Assembly: GCF_005116475.1 (NCBI RefSeq)
Contig: NZ_SWBO01000002.1
Coordinates: forward strand, 473,026-537,025
From: Pedobacter cryotolerans
Lineage (GTDB): Bacteria > Bacteroidota > Bacteroidia > Sphingobacteriales > Sphingobacteriaceae
Direction of reading: 5' to 3'
Length of the DNA: 64,000 nucleotides
Positions within the stretch are counted from its first letter, which is position 1. Every line of letters begins with the position of its first letter. Below, in pieces: positions 16,287-24,764 of the stretch. The position numbers and the translations under genes are program-made. The notes beneath the pieces are model-generated. The model saw only the letters and a list, made by a program, of their open reading frames with translations, was not told where the DNA came from and searched no databases.

Positions 16287-16526
16287 TTAGCAATTATTTT
16301 TTACCCAATTCCTAAAATCATCTGCAGAAACAGACATGGTATCTAAATTAGTTTTTACATGCGCAAAAGGAATTTCTTTCTCAGAACCACGGAATGTAAT
16401 TGACATTATACAACCTGGACAGCGCCATTTATCGTGAGATGTTCCCTTTTTTGATTTAAAAGTACATCCTTTCGACTTGAGAAACTTTTCCCAGCACTTA
16501 ACTCGTATTGGACGATCGCCACCCAT
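16287..16526 (-). CDS. HicA-type toxin
   Basis: 79 residues resembling the HicA/YcfA double-stranded RNA-binding-like fold: KCWEKFLKSKGC, then KKGTSHDKW with His31 as the conserved catalytic histidine, EIPFAHVKTNL, and SADDFRNWVK at the end. HicA proteins cleave mRNA. It begins directly after the stop of the antitoxin gene with no gap, so the order is antitoxin then toxin. Two CxxC-like cysteines (Cys36, Cys39) are an addition I do not regard as typical. Confidence 0.78.
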   Translation of the reverse strand: MGGDRPIRVKCWEKFLKSKGCTFKSKKGTSHDKWRCPGCIMSITFRGSEKEIPFAHVKTNLDTMSVSADDFRNWVKNNC

Positions 16527-16901
16527 CTAAACTTCAACTAACTTCTCCGTTACCTTCGTACTACTTGAAAGATTAAAGTTTTTTAGTATACCATAAGTAT
16601 CAATATGCACATCATTACTAAGTTCCTTTGGATATATACTGCTTTTTGACCAACCAAGATTTTTTAGATAATCGAAAATTACTTTTTCAGACTGCTCAAA
16701 TAAATTTTCAAAAAAATCTTCGAGTATAACATCTCCCATCATCTTTTGAGCTTCATCAGCAGTATTGCCATAAGAAGATAATTTTAATGATGGAATATAA
16801 ACTATATGATGTCCGTGATCTTCAAACTCTAAAATTCTAAAAACACCTTTTCCACGTTTATGCTTATAGTCTATTTTTAGGTTTTCTTTTATTTCTCTCA
16901 C
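16527..16901 (-). CDS. HicB-like antitoxin
   Basis: 124 residues. The middle segment HIVYIPSLKLSSYGNTADEAQKMM (about 32-55) matches the partial RNase H-like HicB fold (substrate-strand followed by G-x-T-x-x-EA helix). No clear helix-turn-helix or ribbon-helix-helix is visible at the C-terminus. It is first in a two-gene operon with the HicA-like toxin. Identity depends partly on this context. Confidence 0.68.
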   Translation of the reverse strand: MREIKENLKIDYKHKRGKGVFRILEFEDHGHHIVYIPSLKLSSYGNTADEAQKMMGDVILEDFFENLFEQSEKVIFDYLKNLGWSKSSIYPKELSNDVHIDTYGILKNFNLSSSTKVTEKLVEV

Positions 16902-16977
16902 TATTATGATTAAAAAGATTGATTTGCAAACAGATATTTAAATAACAACATTAAATATAGCAATGTTTAACTATACT

Positions 16978-17008
16978 CAAATGTATATACAAAATTTGTT
17001 TCACACAA
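16978..17008 (-). promoter_or_regulatory. putative promoter of the HicAB-like operon
   Basis: On the minus strand TTG (17008-17006), 20 bp, TACATTTG (16985-16978). Just downstream are short inverted repeats, AACATT/AATGTT (16947-16967) and TATAG/CTATA (16956-16975), which could be an autoregulatory operator. Confidence 0.45.
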
Positions 17009-17149
17009 TACCTTTAAATAATTTAACAATTCTTTTACTAGCTTAAATATTTTAGTTTATCAAATTAATATAATAAAATACATGCTTAATTTGATGAAAT
17101 ACTTAAGCAACAAAATTGAGATTACTCGCAAGCTCGGAATGATAATAAA

Positions 17150-17238
17150 TGTTAAAACAAAAAAGGGCCTGAAACAAGTTTCAGACCCTACATCTACCTA
17201 TGAAAAACATACCCCCGAAAGGGTAAGCCCAAATGTAA
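17150..17238 (-). ncRNA. candidate small RNA or 3' end of the uronate operon
   Basis: On the minus strand a TACATTTG element (17237-17230) is followed by a small hairpin (TACCC / GGGTA with a TTTCGG loop, about 17211-17226), a linker, and a terminator hairpin at 17164-17189 with a T-rich tail. This could be an independent RNA of about 70 nt or just the 3' UTR of the operon ending at 17343. An ORF on the plus strand here (17082-17267) has no protein character. The remainder of 16902-17342 contains the HicAB promoter and an 11-bp palindrome TTGTGACACAA at 17293-17303. Confidence 0.4.
17164..17189 (-). terminator. Rho-independent terminator downstream of the uronate operon
   Basis: Stem AGGGCCTGAAAC / GTTTCAGACCCT (one mismatch) with a 2-nt loop, followed on the minus strand by TTTTTTGTTTT. 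It is 150 bp past the stop of the GapN-like gene. Confidence 0.75.
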
Positions 17239-17342
17239 CTAATTTTATAATTAAAAAGAAAGTTTAAACATTCTTTTTTTTATATAGTGTAATTGTGACA
17301 CAACTTGGGTGTTTAAAATTGATTGTATCCTTTAAATTAACA

Positions 17343-18968
17343 CTAAAACAAATATTTTGTACTTAAAAAATTAGAGCTATTGCTATCTATAATTTCGTTT
17401 AACAAATGTTTATTATTCTCATTTAACTTTGTAGCAACTAAAGATCTGATCGAAAAAGAACGTAAGGCATCTACTACAGAAAGCGTTCCTTCGGCACTGT
17501 CTTTTCTACCTGTAAAAGGAAAAACATCTGGTCCGCGTTGGCATTGGCAATTTATATTTACTCTACTCACTTGGTTTACCAAAGGATCAATTAATGCTGC
17601 CACTTCTTGGTCATCATTACTAAAAATACTTACTTGCTGTCCGTGAGTTGAATCAATTAAATATTGGATAGTTTCTTCCAAATCATCAAATGGCACAACA
17701 GGCACAACTGGCCCGAACTGCTCTTCAGTGTACAATTTCATTTGTGAATTAACTGGATATACTACTGCCGGAAAAACAAATGATTCGTTAGTAGCGCCAC
17801 CGTTTTCATTCATTACCTTCGCCCCTTTTGCAATTGCATCATCAATTACTTCTTTTAAATAAGCAGGTTTGTGAGGCTCTGGTAATGGCGTTAAAGATAC
17901 ACCATCAACCCAAGGCATGCCAAATTTTAACTGATTTACCGCTGCAGAAAGTTGTGTTAAAAACTCATCAGCTAAACTACGGTGTACAAAAATAATTTTT
18001 AGCGCTGTACATCTTTGTCCGTTAAATGATAGGGAACCTAACACCGTTTCTTGTACTGCTAATTTTAAATCGGCCTTTGCTGTAATTATTGCTGCATTTT
18101 TTGCATCTAAACCCAAAATAGCACGTAAACGATTTACTTTAGGGTGCATTTTTTTCAGCTCATTAGCCACTTTACTAGAACCAATAAGTGTTAAAACATT
18201 TATTTTACCCGATTCCATTAAGCCTGGAATAATTTTATTTCCACGACCGTAAATGGTATTTACTACTCCTTTCGGAAAACAATCTTTAAAAGCTTGCAGC
18301 AATGGATAAAACAACAAAGTGCCATGTTTAGGTGGTTTAAATAAAATAGTGTTTCCCATAATTAATGCGGGGATTAATGTTGTAAAAGTTTCATTTAGTG
18401 GATAATTGAATGGACCCATACATAAAACAACCCCCAATGGCGAGCGGCGAACTTGTGCTACAATACCTTGTTCCATTGTAAAACCAGACGACTGACGATC
18501 TAAATCTTTTAATGCATCAATTGTAGCTTGGATATATTCAATGGTACGGTCGAATTCTTTTGTAGAATCAGCAAAAGTTTTACCAATTTCCCACATGATT
18601 AACTTTACTACTTCTTGCTTTTTCTCTATAATAGCATGGGTAAACTTTTCAACGCACTCAATTCGTTTTGCAACACTCATGGTTGGCCATTCTCCCCTAC
18701 CATTGTTGTAAGCTGTAACTGCGGCATCAAGTGCTGCTGTTGCTTCTTTTGCATCGCAAAGCGGATAAGTACCAATCACTTTTCTTTCTAATCCATTAGC
18801 AGTTTTAATGCAAATTGGAGAAAGTACGGTGTGCACATCACCAGTCCAAGGCAACATTTCTCCATTAGATAAATATTCGCGTTGGTTAACTTCGGCTGCC
18901 AAATTAAAGGCAGTAGGAATCTGCTCTTCTGTTAAAAAGAGTGCATCCAATTGTTCTTGAAAGTTCAT
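17343..18968 (-). CDS. GapN-like aldehyde dehydrogenase (NADP-dependent glyceraldehyde-3-phosphate dehydrogenase family)
   Basis: 541-residue aldehyde dehydrogenase superfamily member. FNYP with Asn188 and the nucleophile Cys320 (FNGQRCTALK) are intact. The place of the usual general-base glutamate, 34 residues before the cysteine (ELGGK in most members), is Gly286 in ILGLDAKNAAI. The closest family I recognise is non-phosphorylating GapN, which oxidises glyceraldehyde-3-phosphate to 3-phosphoglycerate with NADP. That fits its position as last gene of the uronate operon, where KDPG aldolase releases this triose. The substrate remains inferred; another aldehyde in the pathway is possible. Confidence 0.8.
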   Translation of the reverse strand: MNFQEQLDALFLTEEQIPTAFNLAAEVNQREYLSNGEMLPWTGDVHTVLSPICIKTANGLERKVIGTYPLCDAKEATAALDAAVTAYNNGRGEWPTMSVAKRIECVEKFTHAIIEKKQEVVKLIMWEIGKTFADSTKEFDRTIEYIQATIDALKDLDRQSSGFTMEQGIVAQVRRSPLGVVLCMGPFNYPLNETFTTLIPALIMGNTILFKPPKHGTLLFYPLLQAFKDCFPKGVVNTIYGRGNKIIPGLMESGKINVLTLIGSSKVANELKKMHPKVNRLRAILGLDAKNAAIITAKADLKLAVQETVLGSLSFNGQRCTALKIIFVHRSLADEFLTQLSAAVNQLKFGMPWVDGVSLTPLPEPHKPAYLKEVIDDAIAKGAKVMNENGGATNESFVFPAVVYPVNSQMKLYTEEQFGPVVPVVPFDDLEETIQYLIDSTHGQQVSIFSNDDQEVAALIDPLVNQVSRVNINCQCQRGPDVFPFTGRKDSAEGTLSVVDALRSFSIRSLVATKLNENNKHLLNEIIDSNSSNFLSTKYLF

Positions 18969-18971
18969 AAT

Positions 18972-20546
18972 TTATAGATCTGTAATCTTTTTATATTTTG
19001 GAACCAATAATTTCATAACCGACCATGCAATTAAATAAGCCACTGCACAAAATGCAAACATGATGGTATAAGCAACAGTCATATTAGATTGAACAAGAGG
19101 CTTTTGTATCTCTAACAATTGATTAAATAAATTTAAATCGATAGCTTTTAATCGCTCTGCAACTTCTACAGGCAATTTATTAAGCGCCATAATATTTAAA
19201 TTTACTTTATCGCCATATTTGCTCGCTAGATCTAATGAAGTAATTTGACTTACGAAAGCATTATTACCAAGCTCATTAAACTTTGCGAATGACTCTGAAA
19301 TACCTTTGTTGGCATAACTATCAAAAATATAACCACCTATTTTAGTAATTAAAACACCTCCAAGGCCACCTGCCATACCACCAATACCTACCACAGAACC
19401 AATTGCTCTTTTTGGGAACATATCTGAAACCGTAGTGAAAATATTTGCAGACCAAGCTTGGTGAGCAGATGCACCTACTCCAATTAAAACTACAGGAATC
19501 CAAAATGAAATATCGCCCAATGGCTGAGCTAACAACACCACTAAAGGGAACAGCGCAATTAAAAACATCGCTTTCATTCTGCCGTCATAAACTGCATAAC
19601 CTCTATCGGCAAAATATTTAGGCAACCAACCACCACCAATACTTCCAATCATGGTCATACTATATAAAACCGAAAGTGGTAACATGATATCAGAACCCGT
19701 CATACCGTACTGATCTTTTAAATAACCTGGCAACCAGAATAAGAAAAACCACCAAACTCCATCGGTCATAAATTTACCAAAAGTGAAGGCCCAAGTTTGT
19801 CTGTAACCCAATAATTTAAACCAAGCAACTTTATCAACATTCGCTTTATCAGCTACTTCATCTTCATCACTATTGATGTACGCTAATTCGGCAGCTTTTA
19901 GTCTTTTTTGTTTCTCTGGTGATTCATAAAATATCAACCAAAAGAATAACCAAATAAATCCGATAGCACCAACCAATTCAAAAGCTCGCTCCCAACCCCA
20001 ATGCTCGGCAATGTAAGGCACAGTTAAAGGAGCCAAAATAGCCCCAACATTTGCACCAGAGTTAAAAATACCAGTTGCAAATGAACGTTCTTTTTTAGGG
20101 TGATATTCTGCTGTTGCCTTAATGGCTGCTGGAAAATTCCCTGATTCGCCTATGGCTAAAACAGCTCGAGAGAACATAAAACCCAAAATAGAAACTGGCA
20201 ATGCTACAATACCAAAATTTGTTAAAACAGATGCAATACCCGTACCTATTGATATTGAATAAGCATGGATTATTGCTCCAATAGACCAAATAATTATAGC
20301 AATACCGTAACCCCATTTTGTACCTAACTTATCTACAAAACGGCCAGCGAAAAGCATTGCTATTGCATAAGTAAACTGAAAAACAGCAGCAATGTCTGCA
20401 TAATCACTATTAGACCAGCCGAACTGTTCTTCTAAAGTGGGTTTTAGTAAACTCAGCACCTGCCTATCGAGATAGTTAACTGTTGTAGCAAAAAACAAAA
20501 GGGCGCATATGGTCCATCTGTAATTGCCGATTTTGGTTTGGTTCAT
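18972..20546 (-). CDS. MFS hexuronate transporter (ACS/ExuT-like)
   Basis: About 524 residues from ATG 20546. A longer frame to 20576 adds ten residues of no transporter character. Twelve predicted helices. The first loop carries NYLDRQVLSLLKPTLEEQFGW, as in the anion:cation symporter family that includes ExuT. A loop of about 60 residues (near 415-480, GGYIFDSYANKG...LLEIQKP) between late helices is an insertion relative to ExuT. It sits between eda and gapN in the uronate operon, so import of galacturonate, glucuronate or unsaturated digestion products across the inner membrane is likely. Confidence 0.85.
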   Translation of the reverse strand: MNQTKIGNYRWTICALLFFATTVNYLDRQVLSLLKPTLEEQFGWSNSDYADIAAVFQFTYAIAMLFAGRFVDKLGTKWGYGIAIIIWSIGAIIHAYSISIGTGIASVLTNFGIVALPVSILGFMFSRAVLAIGESGNFPAAIKATAEYHPKKERSFATGIFNSGANVGAILAPLTVPYIAEHWGWERAFELVGAIGFIWLFFWLIFYESPEKQKRLKAAELAYINSDEDEVADKANVDKVAWFKLLGYRQTWAFTFGKFMTDGVWWFFLFWLPGYLKDQYGMTGSDIMLPLSVLYSMTMIGSIGGGWLPKYFADRGYAVYDGRMKAMFLIALFPLVVLLAQPLGDISFWIPVVLIGVGASAHQAWSANIFTTVSDMFPKRAIGSVVGIGGMAGGLGGVLITKIGGYIFDSYANKGISESFAKFNELGNNAFVSQITSLDLASKYGDKVNLNIMALNKLPVEVAERLKAIDLNLFNQLLEIQKPLVQSNMTVAYTIMFAFCAVAYLIAWSVMKLLVPKYKKITDL

Positions 20547-20644
20547 AGTTTTTAATTTAACCCCAATATCCCACAAAGGGATTGGTTTAGTTTAAATATT
20601 TGGTTGATTCCTACTTAATTCTCCCCAAAGGGAAAATCAATATT

Positions 20645-21313
20645 TTATTTTGGTTTTACTTTATTGATGATTTCAAATGCCTTCGTGGTTAGCGAATACA
20701 ATTCATCATAATCTTTATTTTCTAATATTTTTTTACTTACCAATTTACTACCCATTCCAACTGCACAAACACCAGCTTTAAACCAATTATCGATATTGGT
20801 TTCATCAATTTCTACTCCGCCTGTTGGCACAAATAACTGACCTTGAAAAAGTTCTTTGATCGATGATAAATACTCTGGGCCTAAAATATTTGCAGGGAAA
20901 AGCTTAATAATTCCAGCTCCCATTTGATGTGCAACATTAATTTCGGTTGGTGTCATACAACCTGGAATCCAAAGTTTATCTGCTGCGTGAGTTATTTTTC
21001 CTACTTCAGCATCAACTACCGGACAAACAATAAAATCTGCATCGGCAGCTAAAAAATCTGCTAATTCTGATTTATTTTTAATCGTACCAATACCTAAAAA
21101 CAAATCTTGCATTTCGGTTTTTAAAGCATTTTTTAAAAACTTGAAATTTTCAAGCGCAGCTTTACCTCTGTTGGTATATTCGAAAACACGAACACCGCCT
21201 TTGTATAAAGCACGAACAATTTCTAAACTTACTTGCTGATCTTCGTAATAAAACAAAGGCAACATACCTTGATTTTTAATTGCCGCTATCGTGGTTTCCT
21301 TATTCTTAGTCAT
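20645..21313 (-). CDS. eda: 2-dehydro-3-deoxyphosphogluconate (KDPG) aldolase
   Basis: Splits KDPG into pyruvate and glyceraldehyde-3-phosphate. 222 residues, class I aldolase. The Schiff-base lysine is Lys137 (IIKLFPA), with Glu45 (FEYTNRG) as general acid-base, and the motif WIPGCMTPTEI. Its start overlaps the end of kdgK by 8 bp. The 98-bp gap before the MFS gene carries a C-rich/G-rich dispersed element. Some homologues also act on 4-hydroxy-2-oxoglutarate. Confidence 0.93.
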   Translation of the reverse strand: MTKNKETTIAAIKNQGMLPLFYYEDQQVSLEIVRALYKGGVRVFEYTNRGKAALENFKFLKNALKTEMQDLFLGIGTIKNKSELADFLAADADFIVCPVVDAEVGKITHAADKLWIPGCMTPTEINVAHQMGAGIIKLFPANILGPEYLSSIKELFQGQLFVPTGGVEIDETNIDNWFKAGVCAVGMGSKLVSKKILENKDYDELYSLTTKAFEIINKVKPK

Positions 21314-22322
21314 TTTCTGCTAATGTTTTTTCAATATCTGCAACGGTAGCTGTTGTTGCATCACTTGGTATGTATAATTTGTTATAAGCTGCTGCAGTAG
21401 CAAAGTTTAGCGTATCTAACGGATTGTTATTTTGATAAAACCCATAAATTAAACCGGCCATAAAACAATCGCCACTACCTACTTTATCTAATATTTTTTC
21501 TGAAAGATATTCTTTAGAAACCAAAAGTTCATTTTCAGAATAAAGTGCGGTGTAATATCTAATTCCTTGTTTGTAATCGAAGCGGAAGGTATTAGCCACC
21601 CATTTACAGCTAGGGTATTGTTTAATAATTTCTTCTGAGGTTTTTTTGGCTTGCTCAAGATAAGTATTTTTATCATCAGCTTCTACAATACCTACTGCAA
21701 CCGGGAAATTTAACATTTTTTCGGCTGCCCAGATGTTGCCCATTATCAAATCGCAGTATTGTGCTAATTGAGGAACAATTTCTGAAGGCTGTTTACCGTA
21801 TTGCCATAATTTGGCACGGAAATTTAAATCGATAGAAACAGTAATTCCTTTTGCTTTAGCAGCTTTAACAGCTTCTAAACAAACATCTGCAGCTGCCTGA
21901 TTTAAAGCCGGACAAATAGCGCTAAAATGAAACCAAGTTATGCCATCTAATACTTTATCCCAATCTATAGTTTCTGTTTGTAACATCGCAAAAGCAGAAT
22001 TTGCTCTATCGTAAATTACACCAGCATTTTTTAAGTCTTTTCCTTTTGGCAAATAATATAAACCTATTCTATCTCCGCTGTGATGGATTTTTGATGTATC
22101 AATTTTACGATCATCAATATAACCGATGATTTGCTCAGACATAAAATTTTCTGGCAAAGCTGTAAAATAAGCTGATGGAATATCCCATAAAGCCAATGCG
22201 GTTGCTACATTTAATTCTGCACCACCCACATAAAAAGGCAATTTATTTTCCGCTAACCATTCGCCATCCCCATCCGGACAAATACGCAATAAAAGCTCCC
22301 CAAAACTTAAAACTTTACCCAT
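21306..22322 (-). CDS. kdgK: 2-dehydro-3-deoxygluconokinase (PfkB family)
   Basis: Phosphorylates KDG to KDPG. 338 residues with the ribokinase/PfkB fold: FYVGGAELNVATAL near residue 30 and signature KVGSGDCFMAGL with catalytic Asp285. Overlaps eda by 8 bp and lies 3 bp from uxaC, forming a tight kinase-aldolase pair. The specificity call rests on this context and on family resemblance. Confidence 0.9.
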   Translation of the reverse strand: MGKVLSFGELLLRICPDGDGEWLAENKLPFYVGGAELNVATALALWDIPSAYFTALPENFMSEQIIGYIDDRKIDTSKIHHSGDRIGLYYLPKGKDLKNAGVIYDRANSAFAMLQTETIDWDKVLDGITWFHFSAICPALNQAAADVCLEAVKAAKAKGITVSIDLNFRAKLWQYGKQPSEIVPQLAQYCDLIMGNIWAAEKMLNFPVAVGIVEADDKNTYLEQAKKTSEEIIKQYPSCKWVANTFRFDYKQGIRYYTALYSENELLVSKEYLSEKILDKVGSGDCFMAGLIYGFYQNNNPLDTLNFATAAAYNKLYIPSDATTATVADIEKTLAEND

Positions 22323-22325
22323 ATT

Positions 22326-23726
22326 TTAGAAATTGAAATAAGTTTTAGCATTGTGATAACAGATATTCTGGATCACTTGACCTAGCCATTCTTTATTGTA
22401 TGGCAATTCTCCATTTTCTACATCAGTTCCAAACAAATCGCATAAAATACGTCTAAAATATTCGTGGCGAGGATAAGATAAGAAACTTCTAGAATCTGTT
22501 AACATCCCTACAAATTGGCTCAATAATCCTAAGTTAGATAAAGCGTTGATTTGATTGATCATTCCTTGTTTTTGGTCTAAAAACCACCAACCCGATCCCC
22601 ATTGCACTTTACCGGCTACGGTTCCATCTTGGTAATTACCAATCATTGTTGCCATTAACTCATTATCTGCCGGATTTAAGTTATATAAAATGGTTTTTGC
22701 CAATTTATTATTCAAATCCAGTTTGTTTAAAAACTTAGATAAAGCCTTTCCTTGCGGGAAATCTCCGATAGAATCAAATCCTGTATCTGGTCCTAAAGAT
22801 GCTAACAAACGATCGTTATTGTTTCTTAAAGCACCCAAATGGAATTGTTGAACCCATCCTTTTTCGTGATCCCAAAGTGCAAATTGAAATAGCATAGCCG
22901 ATTTGAATTTCAAATTCTCTGCTAAACTTATCGCCTCGTAGCTTCTAATTTTCAAGAAAATAGCTTTGATTTCTTCTTCCGTATAATCTTCGGCATAAAT
23001 TTGCTCTAAACCGTGGTCAGAAACTGAAGCGCCATTTGCTGCAAAATAATCGTGACGAGATTTTAAAGCCGACAAATAGGTTTCATAACTATAAATCGCA
23101 GCGCCTGTCAAATCTGCCAATTTATCAATGTAAGTATTTAAACCAGCAATATCATCAGCATTCATTGCTTTATCTGGCCTAAAAGCAGGTAAAACTACAA
23201 CCTCAGCATTGCTATTTTTTATTTGTTGATGGTATTCTAAACTATCCAAAGGATCGTCGGTTGTGCATAATGTTTTCACATTCATTTTACGCAACAAACC
23301 TTGTACGCTGTACTCTTTAGTTTGTAATTTAGCATTACATTCATCGTATATTTTTTTCGCATTGGCGGAAGATAAGACTTCGTGGATATCGAAATAACGT
23401 TGCAATTCTAAATGAGTCCAGTGATATAGTGGGTTTCTCAAAGTGTAAGGAACAGTTTCTGCCCATTTTTCAAATTTCTCCCAATCTGATGCCGCACCAG
23501 TAATATAATATTCATCAACACCGTTTGAGCGCATTGCTCTCCATTTGTAATGATCGCCGTACAACCAAACTTGAGTGATGTTTTCGAAGTTTTTGTCTTG
23601 CGCAATTTGATCTGGCATTAAGTGATTGTGGTAATCAATTATCGGCATATCTTTCGCAAACTCATGATACAACGTTTGTGCTGTTTCAGTTTGCAATAAA
23701 AAGTTTTCGTCTAAAAAGTTTTTCAC
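22326..23726 (-). CDS. uxaC: glucuronate/galacturonate isomerase
   Basis: Isomerises D-galacturonate to tagaturonate and D-glucuronate to fructuronate. 466 residues, normal length. The N-terminal metal site appears as IIDYHNHLMPDQIA (30-43), with TTDDPLDSLEYHQ in the middle and the SRSFLSYPRHEYFRRILCDL signature at the C-terminus. It supplies the substrate of UxaB in the same operon. Confidence 0.95.
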   Translation of the reverse strand: MKNFLDENFLLQTETAQTLYHEFAKDMPIIDYHNHLMPDQIAQDKNFENITQVWLYGDHYKWRAMRSNGVDEYYITGAASDWEKFEKWAETVPYTLRNPLYHWTHLELQRYFDIHEVLSSANAKKIYDECNAKLQTKEYSVQGLLRKMNVKTLCTTDDPLDSLEYHQQIKNSNAEVVVLPAFRPDKAMNADDIAGLNTYIDKLADLTGAAIYSYETYLSALKSRHDYFAANGASVSDHGLEQIYAEDYTEEEIKAIFLKIRSYEAISLAENLKFKSAMLFQFALWDHEKGWVQQFHLGALRNNNDRLLASLGPDTGFDSIGDFPQGKALSKFLNKLDLNNKLAKTILYNLNPADNELMATMIGNYQDGTVAGKVQWGSGWWFLDQKQGMINQINALSNLGLLSQFVGMLTDSRSFLSYPRHEYFRRILCDLFGTDVENGELPYNKEWLGQVIQNICYHNAKTYFNF

Positions 23727-23763
23727 TGGGTGATATATTTTTAATATTATATTATTTTAACAG

Positions 23764-23784
23764 ATCCTGAAATAAATTCAGGAT
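23764..23784. repeat. intergenic hairpin element ATCCTGAA/TTCAGGAT
   Basis: Perfect 8-bp inverted repeat with a 5-nt loop between the SDR gene and uxaC. It belongs to the ATCCTGA/TCAGGAT type of dispersed element; a related TCATCCTGAGCTTG copy is at 35761. It may tune mRNA stability inside the operon. Confidence 0.5.
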
Positions 23785-23796
23785 GATGCGACTGAC

Positions 23797-24612
23797 TTAA
23801 ACCCCACTAAAAATAGAGAAGCCCCCATCTACACAAATCATTGCACCAGTTACAAACTGCGATGCATCGCTCAATAACCAAACTAAAGCACCTTTTAATT
23901 CATCTGGATCACCGAAACGTTTAAAAGGAGTTTGTTTAATTACCGACTGACCGCGAGGTGTAAAACCACCATCTGGCGTAGTTAATAAGTTTCTGTTTTG
24001 TTCGGTTAAGAAAAAGCCTGGTGCCAAAGCATTCATACGGATTTTATCGCCATAACGGTTGGCCAATTCTACTGCAAACCATTGGGTATAGCAATCTACC
24101 GCAGCTTTACCCATATTGTAGCCCAATACTTTGGTAACTGCTTTTTTAGAATTCATCGAAGAAATATTTACAATACTTCCTCTTCCTGTTTGTGCAATAG
24201 CTTCTCCAAAAACTTGAGTTGGAATTAATGTTCCCCACAAATTTAGGTCGAGCACTTTTTTCATTCCATCCATTTTCATGGCAAAAACGCTTTCTTCTGG
24301 TTGCAAAACACCATCTGGCATATTACCACCTGCTGCATTTACCAAACCATCAATTTTACCGAAAGCGGCGATAATTTTTTCTCTGGCCGCAATTAATTGT
24401 GCTTCATCCATTGCATCGGCAATTAAAGCAATTGCTTTACCGCCATTTTTATTGATTGCATCTGCTCTTTCGTTTGCGATGGCTTCATTTCTACCTAAAA
24501 TACCAACTGCACCGCCAGCTTCTACAATTGCGTTAACGAAAGAATTTCCTAAAATACCTGTTCCGCCAGTTACTACGATTACTTTACCTTCTAAAGAAAA
24601 TGATTGTTCCAT
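23797..24612 (-). CDS. SDR family oxidoreductase, D-mannonate oxidoreductase-like
   Basis: 271 residues, classical short-chain dehydrogenase: cofactor motif GGTGILG (16-22), NAAGG, catalytic Ser in NISSMN and YxxxK as YNMGK. Segments LNLWGTLIPTQVF, APGFFLTEQNR and the C-terminal DGGFSIFSGV match the SDR-type D-mannonate (fructuronate) oxidoreductases. No mannonate dehydratase (uxuA) is in the window. The gene is next to kduI, and no other KduD candidate is present, so reduction of 2,5-diketo-3-deoxygluconate to KDG is a plausible alternative role. Confidence 0.8.
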   Translation of the reverse strand: MEQSFSLEGKVIVVTGGTGILGNSFVNAIVEAGGAVGILGRNEAIANERADAINKNGGKAIALIADAMDEAQLIAAREKIIAAFGKIDGLVNAAGGNMPDGVLQPEESVFAMKMDGMKKVLDLNLWGTLIPTQVFGEAIAQTGRGSIVNISSMNSKKAVTKVLGYNMGKAAVDCYTQWFAVELANRYGDKIRMNALAPGFFLTEQNRNLLTTPDGGFTPRGQSVIKQTPFKRFGDPDELKGALVWLLSDASQFVTGAMICVDGGFSIFSGV

Positions 24613-24627
24613 TGTTATTGTTTAATC

Positions 24628-24753
24628 AGCCCCACCCCAACCCTCCCCAGAAGGGAGGGAGTACAAGGAGGTTAGCCTTTCTATTGTTTACTTTTATGCT
24701 TTGGTTCGTGTCTCCACGAACCATAATTATTTCGGTTCGTGAGGACACAAACC
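24628..24753. repeat. cluster of dispersed hairpin elements between kduI and the SDR gene
   Basis: Two element types in tandem. First a C-rich/G-rich dyad (CCCTCCCCAGAAGGGAGGG), then GGTTCGTG-TCTC-CACGAACC (24703-24722, perfect 8-bp stem) and a diverged second copy GGTTCGTGAGGACACAAACC (24734-24753). No ORF is present. Confidence 0.6.
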
Positions 24754-24764
24754 GAGGCCATAAC

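Noticed and set aside
17082..17267. 61-codon plus-strand ORF
   Set aside because: It runs through the minus-strand terminator hairpin and the candidate RNA, has no signal, domain or codon character, and no promoter in its direction.
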